DNA from: Typha latifolia
Lineage: Eukaryota; Streptophyta; Magnoliopsida; Poales; Typhaceae
DNA length: 64,000 nt
Direction of reading: 5' to 3'
Assembly: GCA_019914945.1 (NCBI GenBank)
Contig: CM034105.1
Location: 12,648,001 to 12,712,000 of the forward strand
The notes under the pieces were generated by a model. The model was not told the origin of the DNA and searched no databases. It was given only the letters and a program-made list of their open reading frames with translations. Positions 13,452 to 24,277 of this stretch are shown here, piece by piece (position 1 is the first letter of the stretch; each line of letters begins with the position of its first letter). The position numbers and the translations under genes are program-made.

Positions 13452-14420
13452 TTAGTGGATTACAACACATAAAGCTTTCCAAAAAGAAAGAAAGAAAAGA
13501 TTAGGGCTAACCTGCAAATGACTCTTGATTTCATCGTTTGTAAGATCATCAACTTTCATCAGCTCCCTGATCTGCTTTGGTGTTGCTGCTGTTTGATCAG
13601 GTTCAGAAAGATGACACGCATGAATGTTATATATAATGGAGACTGAAATCATGATCTCTTTAATGATGAAAATAAACCAAAAAAGAGTTTGAGATGGCAA
13701 CAATAACTATATATATGCCTATGATCATTAGAGCTACCATATGAGCCGCCGAGCTGCTGAAGTGCTTCGATGAAACTGCGGTGGAGTTCCGCCGACCAGC
13801 ACCGCCTTGCCTTCTTACGAGGTTGAGATTTCTTCTCTTTCTCTTTCTCTTTCTCTTTCTCTTTCTCTTTTTCTTTCTCTTCTTTCTCTATCGCCGTCGT
13901 CTTCTCCATCTGCGAGGGCTCCTAAATTAGTACAAAAGAAAAGAGGAAAACAGAAACAACTGAATTAGAATTAGGCATGATCTCACCTCCATAGGAGTTG
14001 CATCATTCTCTTGGTTCCATAGTTGCACAGACCGCAGCCAATTTATCTTCTTATTATCTTCATGATGAATACTTCCCTCTTTCGCCAAACACAAGCTCGG
14101 CTTTAAGGGGATGAACTCCTCCAACACGGGCATATCTCTCTGCATCTTCTCCATCGCTATGCTCCTTTTCTGCTGTCTAACGCTCTCGATCACTAATATA
14201 ACAAACAAACAAAGAAAAAATCATCATCATCATGAAATTTTGCATGATAATTTTTTTTTTAAATCATCTTTAGGAAAAGAAACAAGATTTGCGTACTCTG
14301 CGTGACGAGATGGAGGCAAAGAGGCAGCTCGCGGTGGAAGACTTGTATCTTTCGGCGCTCCTCTTCTAATGCTTCGATGTAATCTTCACGTCTCACTTGG
14401 GCATCTTCCATATCTATCAT
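13452..14420 (-). CDS. HHO/NIGT1-like GARP (MYB-related) factor, C-terminally truncated
   Basis: The NIGT1/HRS1/HHO family represses nitrate- and phosphate-response genes through a GARP DNA-binding domain. Exons on the minus strand are 14420-14297, 14192-13987, 13921-13738 and 13588-13512, all GT-AG and in phase (197 codons). The N-terminus has the family signature [16 protein letters not shown] and [12 protein letters not shown]; exon 2 has [10 protein letters not shown] and [10 protein letters not shown]. The GARP domain starts at about residue 147 ([14 protein letters not shown]) and continues through [17 protein letters not shown] to NDEIKSHLQ. The next exon should supply KYRLH and the C-terminal region, but no such sequence is visible down to about 11.8 kb. 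Reading through the last donor adds 19 residues and stops at 13452. Either the gene is broken or it makes a short form. A lysine-glutamate repeat (residues about 123-141) comes from a hexanucleotide repeat. Confidence 0.75.
13830..13890 (-). repeat. Coding hexanucleotide repeat (Lys-Glu tract)
   Basis: An imperfect CTTTCT-type repeat lies inside exon 3 of the HHO-like gene. On the coding strand it gives alternating Lys and Glu just before the GARP domain. Other HHO proteins have variable linkers here, so a repeat expansion is plausible. Confidence 0.85.
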
Positions 14421-16424
14421 TTCCTTTTTCTCGGAAGCAGTAATTTTAGCAAGAATTAACGGGGAATTTATTATGATGAGTTCCGATCAACAGCTTATAA
14501 AGTTGTGGAGGGGGATAAAGGATTTAAGGACGAGAACAAAATGGTGATGGAAGAAACGAGGTCGAGGCGTCGCGTATGGTGAATCTTAATTTGATGAAGA
14601 AATGGATGGAGAGAGACGAAGTAAAGACGAAGAATAACAATCATAATTTAGGAGGGTGGTTTTGAATATTCCACGGAGCGATGCCATGTCGCCACGATGG
14701 CGGATGGGCGTCAGCATGAGTAAAAATATTCATGTAGAACCCTGCATTTAAGCAAATTTGTACTTTGCAATTGGAACCCTATAGTTTAACTATTTGAACA
14801 CGGCATCGTATAGTGCCGTTTTGATAGACTAAGCTAAAAGCACCTCTTCGGTAGTAAGCCATCCTACCCTTGCTTTAGTGTGTTGCTATGTTTGTTCTGT
14901 CTTCTCTCCCCTCCTTAAGGTTTTTTTTTCCGCTTCCTCTCTCTCTCTCTATCTATCTCTGATCATCTTCTCCAAGATCTCTGTCAAGATCTAAGCCTTG
15001 TCACAACTCCATCGTCACAACCCCCGTCTCAACCTTCTCTACAGTCATGTATCCAAGCTTGCTCAATATTGTCTGTTCCCCCTACCTTCCTACTCTGATC
15101 ACATCAATATCTCCCGGCATCGCTCTCCTCTCCTCTTTTGCCTGAACATTTCTCTCTCCTTCATAGTTGTGTCACTATTGTCGATGCACACTGCCTCCAT
15201 CCCTCCCGCCCTCTTCCTCTCTCTAGCTACTTCGAATTGCTTGGCTTGTACCCCTCTTAGAGTGGATTCAGAGGGTGGGCCACTTACAAGCTCCCTCTTG
15301 TCTTGTCATGGAAGCAAGTTGGTGTTTATGTGGTGTCGGAGTTGGGATTTTCTTTTTCTTTTCGTCACCTTTTCAGTTTTGATATTTTAGATTGCCTTCT
15401 ACTTTCTCTCACTTTTTATATTTTAGATTGCCTTCTGGAACTCCATGCGCACGAGCTTTTCATATAAAAAACTTTTGAAAAAAAAACCCCCCAAAAGCAC
15501 ACTTACTATATTTTTTGTTATTTGCCATATAATACGAGTCTACCACCTTACATCTTACTTCTTAGATTAATTGGTTATTGGAGTCGATTGCAAATGGGAA
15601 TATTCCTTATGAACTATTGGCCCATTTGAGTTCTTTCTGTAGCCTTAGAGATTGAAACATCCTTTTTAAATGAAAACTATTGTGTCTTCAATGTAGTGGA
15701 ATGCGAATTTGTTCAGATCTGCAAAGTAATTGACGGAATTTGGTTTCTTTTTTCAGATTGTAAGAATGTCAAAAGGATATCCAATTTGACCAAATAAGGT
15801 CAAATAGAAGTTTATGCCTTATGCTAGTTTGGTCGCAGATATATTTAATAATAAGAAGCAACTATTTATTTGCAAAACAACCCACCAGAAATTAATTCAT
15901 GTGAGTATCATATTATCTGAATGGCCACTATCTTACCGCCGGTGAAATATATTTCAAAATATATTTATATAGCTCAATGGTTAAGTTTTACTAAACTTTA
16001 GCATGATTAGCTTGACCTGCTTATCTGACATGCCCGAATGGCCAATCAAGTCAAGAATCTACTTGGTCTCTTATGCAAGTCCATTGGTTGGAGAAGCTAA
16101 TGCCGTATTAGAAGGTATCAAGGAATTCTCTAATCTGACTGATATCAAAGCAACCAATTCTCTTATGCCACAACCAAATTATGGTAAATATGATCAATAA
16201 CATAGACAATAACTCTGAGTGCACTATTCCAATTGTTCATGAATGTAAGGGTAGATTTTATGAGCAAGTATAATAACACTAATGCACCATCCATTCTCAA
16301 TCTTCGACCGTATGGATCGGTGATTAACTGTATCTTATCTAAAATTCCTTTATAATCAGTGTCTATGAGCCTTAAAAAAAAAAGGTTTGAAATAATACTT
16401 TATGGAAAAAATGAATAAAGACTA
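14421..16424. other. Spacer upstream of the HHO-like gene
   Basis: The first few hundred bases should contain the HHO-like promoter; no clear TATA box was picked out. Positions 14870-15420 are pyrimidine-rich and give a spurious 130-codon plus-strand frame. A direct repeat of TATTTTAGATTGCCTTCT lies at about 15380 and 15419. At 16003-16200 a plus-strand frame contains GEANAVLEGIKE, faintly like the start of a retroelement RNase H helix. No gene is supported. Confidence 0.35.
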
Positions 16425-17718
16425 GGGACCAAATTAGGCACCACACGAACCTAGAATTTTCAAATATAAGAGGGAGAATTTCTTAAATGCATATAGTTAA
16501 TAAAAGATGAATCTTTTACTAATGTGAATTGAGATGATAGGAAAATATATCAACAAGTTTCCAATCTCAATAGAAATTTCTCCATTCAATTATAACACAT
16601 AGTGCTAGTCACATGCCTGATTATACCCTTTGAAAAAAAAAAAAAAAAGAAAGAAAGAAAGAGTGAAGTGCCTCTGAGAAGAAAATAAAATTGTTTACCA
16701 AGAAAACAAAGAGGAAAGAAAGTTTTATATCATTCATTTTAACTAGAAAATTATAATTATCATATTACAACCAACGGATTATAATTCTGATACTTATTAC
16801 AAGAGTAAATAAAAGGCTTTCATGAGCTCCGTCGAGATTCTAGCGAATCTGAACCTGGCAGTGAAGCAAAACAAATAAAAATGAAAATAAAAAACCATTG
16901 GCTGCCATTGCGGTTGTTACAGTTAGCCAGAAGTGGAAGGGTGACGACAGCGGCGACGTCAACCCTGTCGACGAGGCAGGGGAGGAGGGAGGCGATAGCA
17001 ATGCCGGGAGGTAGGCTGAGAAAGGTGGGAGCGAGGGCGACGTCAGGGGAGATGGAGATGAACTGAGGAGGAGGAGAGGCGGATCTAATGTCGGAGAGGT
17101 AGGTGATGATGGAAGTAGCGGACACCAGCGAAGCGACAGCAGCGGACACTGGCAAAGCATTTGCAGTAGTAAGCGCCAAGACCACCGGTGATGCGGGCAG
17201 AGGAGGAATCAGATGACAGCAAAGGCAGAGAGGAGGTTAAACAGTGGAATTTACAGGACAAAAGGAAGAAGAGGGAGAGAGAGAGAGAGAGAAGAGGAGA
17301 AGAAGAGAAAAGAAAATTGAGAAAAACCTCTCAAAGAGAGAGAGAGAGAGAGAGAAAGACATCTCCTGCTAAGAGAGAAGAGGGGAGGAAAACGCCAGCA
17401 ATAGCGAGGAAGACCCCTCTAGATGAAAGAAGAAAAGGAGTGGCCGAAACCGTTAGGACCTGCTGCTGTGATCGAGTTCTCAATAGCTATCTCAGTCATA
17501 TATATATATATATATTTGTCTCAGTCCACAACTTGTGTACTTCTTCTTTTCTTTTTGAGTTGTTTATGTTGCAGAAACAGAGCTTAAACTTAAACAGAAA
17601 TCACCTAACTACTAAACATTTATTAACCCTTTCAAAAGCTCGAACTTAGCTGGTACTTAGTTACAAGAGACACTAGACTTGTTCGGCAATCCTAGGCTCC
17701 GTGGCCTGTGAAGCTGCT

Positions 17719-17946
17719 TCATATATAACTTCTTGGAGGAGTAGATGAATTGTTACTATCTTCCCTTTCTTTGCTATCCATTGGAGGAGGTGATAAGTTT
17801 GAGCTAATACCTTCGTGGGATGCTTCTCTGTTCGTAGGCTTTAGTTGGTCTACTGCTGCTGGTGGCGTCTGCACTGAGGGAGGTGGAGTGCTTGGCTTTG
17901 ATTTTGTCTTGATCACGAGGCATGAGAAGCTCATCTTAATACACAT
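17719..17946 (-). pseudogene. Small unrecognised protein, copy A, C-terminus lost by frameshift
   Basis: This is a paralogue of the gene at 21876-22232. From the ATG at 17946 it encodes 75 residues starting MCIKMSFSCL, then a Pro/Ser/Thr-rich middle with ISSNLSPPP and an acidic KEREDSNNSSTPP stretch. At the point where copy B reads TSYEAAAQA, copy A has four extra bases in a short TATATAT run. These shift the frame and end the protein at once. The bases beyond still match copy B as far as its stop (near 17671). A GA microsatellite sits directly upstream of the ATG in both copies, and TATATAA is at 18049-18055, about 100 bases upstream. No known domain was recognised. The start MCIK could carry a lipidated cysteine, but that is a guess. 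It could be a working shorter protein. Confidence 0.45.
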
Positions 17947-17948
17947 GG

Positions 17949-17951
<3 letters not shown>

Positions 17952-17988
<37 letters not shown>
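17952..17988. repeat. (CT)n microsatellite upstream of copy A gene
   Basis: About 18 CT units, reading GA on the gene strand. It is in the expected 5' UTR of the small gene, and copy B has the same arrangement. Confidence 0.95.
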
Positions 17989-17991
<3 letters not shown>

Positions 17992-18048
17992 CAAAGTTGG
18001 GGTTGTTTGCTGAGTCTAATGAGTCATTATTGGAGAAAGTAGGGAGAA

Positions 18049-18055
18049 TTATATA
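18049..18055 (-). promoter_or_regulatory. Candidate TATA box of copy A gene
   Basis: TATATAA on the minus strand, about 100 bases upstream of the ATG at 17946. Next to it (18011-18028) lie two close TGA(C/G)TCA-like half sites that are also kept in copy B. Confidence 0.4.
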
Positions 18056-18125
18056 ACACGCAGATCGACGCACTTCATTCATACTTTGTTTGACTGCATT
18101 TTAAGATGCTAACTAGCTTCTTGTG

Positions 18126-21100
18126 GAATAACATACTGTCTCGTCACACTGGACATACAACTGTCTTGTCAAAACTCTTTTTAATGAAAATGCATTACTT
18201 AACTGCCACGAGAATAAAAAGAGGGTCGGTAGTCTCGTAGAAGACCTGGAAAAATATAGTCTTCGATTATGGACGTTATTATAGACCCATGGTACCGTGT
18301 TGACTAGAGTGATCATCAAGCGGCTTGGGCTACCGTCCAACCGGATTGTGCACTATATTCGTCAGCCTATCTACTAGTAGGTTTGTGGGTTAGGTTGTTG
18401 GATTCAAGTCGAGGTAGAATAATATAGCTCATTATCGTCCGTCAGCTTGTCACAGACCGGGTCGGCCGGTTTGGGGTTGGCCTCCTTCCTCTCTCACTCA
18501 AGCTTCTTCTACCACCCAACAATAGAGTATTGATGTGGATTACCAGCTCTGCAGCATCGACTGGCCTAACCGAGCTCCTCTTTGAGTCGCAACTCACCGA
18601 CAAGGTCATGTTCAAGTACTCATGCTGAGGTGTATTCATGGCAATGAGGTATTAATGTGGTCCTTAAGGAAGAATCCAAGCGTGAGACACCTGTTGTGGT
18701 GTGCTTCGATGACAAGAAGCGATCCATCAAATCGTAGTCTCCTCCCTGGAGCAAGAAAGCCCATCCCCTAGCTACCTTTGTGAGTCTCTCCTCTAGCTTT
18801 CCTCAGTTCAGCAAACATAAGAGGAAGGTAGCCTCCGATGTCTGGAACATCAAGTTGAGCTCCTTTGGCAACCCCTCCATGGCTTCACGCCACGTAGCTC
18901 GCTGAAGATAGAAAGATGACTGTGTCAACATCGTCCAACACGTCGACGTCGTCGCGACCACATGATGGTAGGGCCTCCTCACCAACTATTCACCCTAAAT
19001 CCCCAAAGCTCTAGCAGATAGAAGTCTAGAAGATATTAAAATCTAATATATATATATAACTATTTTGAGATACTATTCATAGAAATAGTTAATTAAATAA
19101 CTATATAAGCATATACTTAGATCATTCTAGACAGTCGGATATTTGATGGAAACAGCTAGTGTGATCTAACGATCTAGAATCACTTGTCTAAGTGACTAGT
19201 GGAGTATTCTGGATGGGCAGGCTTTTTGTGCAGACTGACAAGTGGGCTTCTAAACCGAGCTTTTGTGTCGGGTCGATGGACGGGCTTTCGAGCCGGGCTG
19301 GGCGGGCAAATGGCTAGCCCATGCCGCCCATTGGTAGTTATGGCTCAGATCGGGCTTAGCTTGGTCCAAACCGGACCGAGTCATAGGCGGGCTAGGCCGT
19401 TTGATCTGAGTCTAGTGTTGACCGAGATTTTATACAAGCTGAATTCAAAATTGAATTAGGCTTAAATGTATTAGGTTTGATTAAGAATAGACATGAACCT
19501 ACTTATCAAGATGGGCTCGAAATAAAAGTAATCAATTCAAGATTAACTTCATCTTAAGATGCTCATTAGCTTCTTGAGAAAGCCAACGGAGCAATGTCGC
19601 GCCTCCTTGACAAGTGATGAGATCAGAGTTTGGCAGCTGGATTATAGCTTGTGCATAGCAATTAAAGCAAAAATCTTCAAGTATTGTTGGCAAATGGGCC
19701 GCAAATGGGCCGCAAATCTGTTAACTAATCCAGGGTCTCGGGGCCGCAAATCTGTTAATCTAAATCAAGTTTGATTTAGACCCTACGCTTAATGAATATG
19801 CTGTATGTTTGGACTCTTTATTCTTGAAAAAAAAAACCCTCTAAATCAAACTTGATTTTTTTTTAAAAAAAATGCCTCCTCATATATATTTTTTTTGATA
19901 AAAAGAAAATTATGTTAATCACCAAAAAGTGCCTAAAAGTATGTCAAGTAGGCGTATTCCGATACAAGATCTAGTCAGCTTGCTTTGAGGGACAAGTGAG
20001 ACGATATGTTAGAATATCTAATAGTGAGCTGAAATATTTTGATGACCTCTTAAAAATAGACTTAAATTTAAATGAGCAAAGATTGTATATTTTAAATGAC
20101 ATATAGGTTTAGTGGAATTTAAACTCAAATTACTGTTCTAAAGGTCTAAGTCGTCGGAATATGACTTTTTATATTTTATACTCTAACAGTTAATATTGAG
20201 ATAGTAATCCTCCTTTTTTTTAACACTTTAAGCTATTTGTGAAAACAATGCTTAGAATCGGATATCTGAATTTTGATTAATTCTAATGTTACGAACCGGC
20301 TTGATCCGATTCGAAACGGTTCTGGATTAGATTAAGGGCGTAACTTTCGAAGGAAGCTGCGAATAATTTAACCATTGGATTTTTTTTCTGAATTTTGAAT
20401 ATGTTGTCACCCTTGAAAAGAGATTTCCAACAAATTTAAAATTGCAGGATTTGGACGGTTAAATCTTAAGCTATCGACCAAATAGTGACTCAAGATTAAA
20501 TAAACCCTAGCTTGTAAGCCCTCCAATAGCTAGATAAGTGCTAGGTTAATTCATTGAGGTGAAGTTATTGTAGAAGAGGGAGGGTTAGAAGTTAGAAAAA
20601 ATAGACCAAAGACTTGGGCGATGGAAGGAAGGAGGTGGGGGAGGGCGTCAATGGCTAAAAACAGATGAGAAGAAGATAAGGGTACAATGCTGAATTTAAT
20701 TATCAAATTCCTCCTTAATTAGGGTTTTCTCCACATATTTATAGATGGTCACCCTATGGACTCATCAACTAAGTTAAACAACCTTCACAAACCAACAATT
20801 TTTGTCGCGGTGCATTCGAACGTGTCCAATCGCGTTCGAACGTATAAATACAGATATCTGTCATTGCGAATACGTGCAGGCGTTCAAACGTGGGTCCGTA
20901 ACGTTCGAACGCCCCCTTGGCAAAATGTCTTATTCTCTCAAGTAAACATAAGCTGGATAAATAGGCTCATCCTAATAAATCTAATGCAGCGAGTGGATCC
21001 AATCGGATCGAGTCATATCATCTAATCTTTATCTTGCAAGACTAACAAATAAGCATATGACAGTCAACAATTTGCTTTAGTTTGAAAGGCGAATCTTCTT

Positions 21101-21332
21101 AGAAAAGATTATTCCAGTGTTTGCCCCATTATTCTTGGTGCCTAATTTGCTTTCAAACAATATTCTTAGAACCATACAAGTGGGCTTAGCATTATACCAG
21201 TGTATAATATTATTGATCAGCCGAATATATTTATTCCAATGATTGTAGAAAACAGAAACTCTTTCAAGATGCTAAGATCGTCCTCAACCATTAATTTCAA
21301 GTTTAATGTAATACTTTAGAAAAACAAACTGA
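18126..21332. other. Spacer between the duplicated blocks
   Basis: Positions 18440-19000 have higher GC than their surroundings and several broken frames (for example VLKEESKRETPVVVCFDDKK near 18660-18720), with no recognised family; this may be decayed transposon coding sequence. Positions 19200-19400 hold GGGC-rich repeats of retroelement type. Positions 19470-19690 match 22540-22740 (AATCAATTCAAGATTAAC, AGATCAGAGTTTGGCA), extending the duplication. A GGGCCGCAAATCTGTTAA word occurs twice at about 19705 and 19741. A palindrome-rich patch lies at 20813-20915. Confidence 0.4.
20813..20915. repeat. Cluster of TTCGAA-centred palindromes
   Basis: Four related words lie within about 100 bases: GCATTCGAACGTG, GCGTTCGAACGTA, GCGTTCAAACGTG and ACGTTCGAACGC. 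Three contain the palindrome TTCGAA and one a single-base variant. The patch has much higher CpG content than its surroundings. It probably lies in a retroelement remnant. Confidence 0.7.
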
Positions 21333-21875
21333 ATGAAGATTAGGAGCCAAATTAGGCACTCAACTAACCTAGACTTTTCAAATATAAGGGGGAGAATTAC
21401 TTATATGCCTGTAGTTAAATAAAAAGATGAATCTTTTACTGATAAGAATTGAGAGAGAGGAATATAATATACAGTACTTGTCACAGAGTTGGGCTTGAGT
21501 GCTTGACTGTAATTCCACTGGCTCAACCAAACATGGTCATCTAAAACTAGATTGCTCTCCTGATAACTATTATTATTTTTTATATACTTTTTGATTTTTT
21601 TTCTTCTTTGTTTAGAGAGTGGTTAGTTTTTCTTAGTTCAGAAAAGTTCAAGTAAAATTATCTCTAAGAAGATTACAACAAAAAGAAAGAGAGAAGTGTA
21701 AGAAAATAAAGTTCAATATATTTTTCATCAGTGCACAACTTAATAAGTACTTCTGTTCTTTTTTCATCTGTTTATATTCAGAAAACAGAGCCCAAACTTA
21801 GAAAGTAGGAACATAGATAAGTAGAGGAAAAACAAACACCACCAGAAATCATCAAACGACACTAAGGAGACACTA

Positions 21876-22232
21876 CTAGCCTTGTTTGGCAACCAAGGGC
21901 TCTCTGGCTTGCGCTGCTGCTTCATAACTTGTTGGAGGAGTTGGTGAGTAGCTACTATCTTCTTCTTCTTCTTCTTCTTTGCTATGGGATGGAGGAGGTG
22001 ATAGGTTTGAGCCAATACCTCCAGTGGATGGTGCACCGTTCTCTTCCTTCTTTTGCGTAGGATTTGGCTGCTCTACTGCTGCAGCTGGCTTTTGCACTAA
22101 GGCAGGCTGAATCTTTGGCTTCTCAAAAATTCCTGCAGATGGCTTCTGTGGTGAGTGGTCTACTGGCTTCTGATAGTCAGTTCCATCATCTGTCTCAGTT
22201 CTGCCTAAGCATGCGAAGATCTTAATACACAT
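21876..22232 (-). CDS. Small acidic, proline-rich protein of unknown family, copy B
   Basis: This is a 118-residue single-exon frame with its ATG at 22232, just after a GA tract. It starts MCIKIFACLGRTE, then has lysine/proline repeats (QKPVDHSPQKP, KPKIQPALVQKP), a SNLSPPPSHSKEEEEEED stretch whose Glu run comes from a CTT trinucleotide repeat, and ends REPLVAKQG. There is no membrane segment and no known domain. The middle looks disordered. The two N-terminal cysteines could be lipidated, as in small membrane-tethered proteins, but there is no direct evidence. Conservation of frame and start with copy A at 17.7 kb supports a real gene. Start choice: the in-frame GTG at 22238 has no support, and ATGTGTATTAAGAT is shared by both copies. 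Confidence 0.5.
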   Translation of the reverse strand: MCIKIFACLGRTETDDGTDYQKPVDHSPQKPSAGIFEKPKIQPALVQKPAAAVEQPNPTQKKEENGAPSTGGIGSNLSPPPSHSKEEEEEEDSSYSPTPPTSYEAAAQAREPLVAKQG

Positions 22233-22236
22233 GATC

Positions 22237-22239
<3 letters not shown>

Positions 22240-22268
<29 letters not shown>
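22240..22268. repeat. (CT)n microsatellite upstream of copy B gene
   Basis: About 14 CT units immediately upstream of the ATG on the gene strand, in the same position as in copy A. Confidence 0.95.
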
Positions 22269-22270
<2 letters not shown>

Positions 22271-22342
22271 ACTCTTGAAGTAAAGAGTACCAAAGTTGGG
22301 TTAGTGAATGAGTCTAATGAGTCATTAAAGGGGATAGTAGGA

Positions 22343-22344
<2 letters not shown>

Positions 22345-22384
<40 letters not shown>
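22345..22384. repeat. (AT)n microsatellite
   Basis: About 20 AT units lying where copy A has its TATATAA motif, so the promoter of copy B may have expanded. Confidence 0.9.
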
Positions 22385-22470
22385 GTATGTGTCCATGAGT
22401 ACACATCTTTGATACTTTGCTTATCTGCAGTTTAAGATGCTAACTAGCGTCTTGTAGAAGCCAAAACTAG

Positions 22471-24277
22471 ACCTTAGTCAAGACGGTAAAATTCAATTTA
22501 GTTGTATGTTTCATTTCAAAGTGTAAACTAGTTGATCAGTTATCAAGTGGTTCAAAATAGGGTCAAAATGGGCCCAAGTGAAAGATAATCAATTCAAGAT
22601 TAACAGCATTTTAAGATGCTTCGTTAGCTTCTTGACAAAGCTAACAGAGCGATGCCTGAGAATGGACCGGCAAGGAACTGATTCCCAACCTTATAATACT
22701 GGCAAGTGATAAGATCAGAGTTTGGCAACCTATTTAGTGACTTCTCTTTCCCCCAAGATTCCTTATGCTACAATTATTGGGAGACGTTTGCTAATTAGTT
22801 TAGGCCACCAACTCTTAGCCGAAGAAAGTAAAAGGCAATGGAGGATTTTACCAAGTAAATCACAGCTACATTAAACCTTGACGAGTTCTTCGAATGAACA
22901 CGGTATATTAATTTGGAGAATTAGTCTTTCTACATCAGATGATTGGGCTGTTGTGTTGTGTTAGCCTTTTTCACAAATTCCTTCTATGATATATTTAAAA
23001 ATCTATGTTCATAATATTGACCTAATTAGATGCTAGACTTTCTCTTCCTTTCCTTAAAGCCTGCTTTGGAATGTCTGAACATTCTCGTGCTAATAATCTC
23101 CATTAATTTTGTATGTTTCGGTACAAAAAGTCCAAAACACAATCCGACATTCTAACTTCATTTGGAATTTAACTATTCTATTTCGAATCTTTTATACAAG
23201 TTGAAATTTACGAGGCACGTTTACGTTCCTGTTATCTACACCAACTTGAACTCAATGATGTGAAATGGAGAAAAGTAGTTGGTAAAATTATACTAATACA
23301 AAAATAAAAATGAATTGAAGAGTCTATACCTATAGAAATTAATAGCCAACAATAAATGATGCACATATATTTAGTTCATCCTTAGGTAATAGTTCTAGTC
23401 AAACTTATATGTAGGTAATATATAAAAGTTAGGGCAAGGTATAAAGGAATAGTTGTATTTTAAACTTAAGCATTTTATCATTTATGGTCTAGAATAAATT
23501 ATTATAACTGACCCAACTATCCCTACCATTAGTGACACTAATATTTTTCGTCATAACAAGGTATTAATCGATTAAACTATCCCTACCATTAGTGACACTA
23601 ATATTTTTCGTCATAACAAGGTATTAATCGATTAAACTATCCCTCTCATCATCATATCAGATTATATTTTTGTAAGGGTAATTAAGTTTTTTATGTCCTG
23701 CTAATTGTTGAGTGACGGTTGCAATTTAGTTAATTTACTCAGTTCCTAGTATATATATATATATATATATATTACAGGGCTGGTGGCCTCTTTAATTTTT
23801 TATTCTATTGTTTTTTTTGTACTTTTTATTTTTTTAAATCTGCATATTAGTCATATTGAAACTGTTTTGGATCTCTTTTCTCATGTCAGTTTGTCAATTA
23901 ATACAAGAAAAGCCTCCAGTATATGACCTTTTCATACCATTTTCCTTACATCAAACAGTTGACAAACATATAGTGGGCTCATCCATCTATAAGATATACT
24001 AGTGTTACTTCTAGGAATTAGAAAGAACATTGACATCATATACAATTCTATGAAACTTAATTAAAGAAAATTAATTATGCTAAGGATAAATTCATAGAAT
24101 AAATTCTTTCAGCAGATGTTGCTTGTACGAAAGAGCTAAGAAATAATAGATCACTGGGTAAAACTTATGAATTGTTTCTATATATAGGCCAGCTTTCATT
24201 ATCAATTGATTCAATTCTATCACGAGAATTAAAGGTTGTCAGGATTAATAGCTCATCTAATTAGCAGTGCCTTCCAA
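22471..24277. other. AT-rich spacer
   Basis: No gene is visible. It holds the exact 60-bp tandem duplication at 23515-23634 and a (TA)n run at about 23750-23771. A TATATATA motif at 24178-24186 lies about 92 bases before the small-gene candidate at 24278. Confidence 0.5.
23515..23634. repeat. Exact 60-bp tandem duplication
   Basis: Two identical 60-base units (each starting AACTATCCCTACCATTAGTG) stand head to tail. A third copy begins at 23635 but diverges after AACTATCCCT. The lack of any mismatch points to a recent event or an assembly artefact. Confidence 0.95.

Larger units (their letters stand above)
16425..18125. repeat. Segmental duplication, copy A
   Basis: This block matches 21333-22470. 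The left part shares CCAAATTAGGCAC, CAAATATAAG and GATGAATCTTTTACT. The middle holds the small gene at 17719-17946. The right part shares TGAGTCTAATGAGTCATTA and AAGATGCTAACTAGC. Copy A contains an extra purine-rich stretch (about 16800-17480) not seen in copy B. Confidence 0.75.
21333..22470. repeat. Segmental duplication, copy B
   Basis: Matches 16425-18125 in the same orientation and order (see that entry). A further matching part lies at 22540-22740 against 19470-19690. Copy B is shorter, lacking the purine-rich stretch of copy A. Confidence 0.75.

Noticed and set aside
14998..15390. 130-codon plus-strand frame
   Set aside because: Pyrimidine-rich low-complexity DNA giving Ser/Leu/Phe; no motif.
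16820..17185. 121-codon minus-strand frame with hydrophobic composition
   Set aside because: Antisense of a purine-rich stretch; no domain, and absent from the duplicated block.
17188..17649. 153-codon Arg/Glu-rich frame
   Set aside because: Built from GA microsatellites and a purine-rich spacer; not a protein-like sequence.
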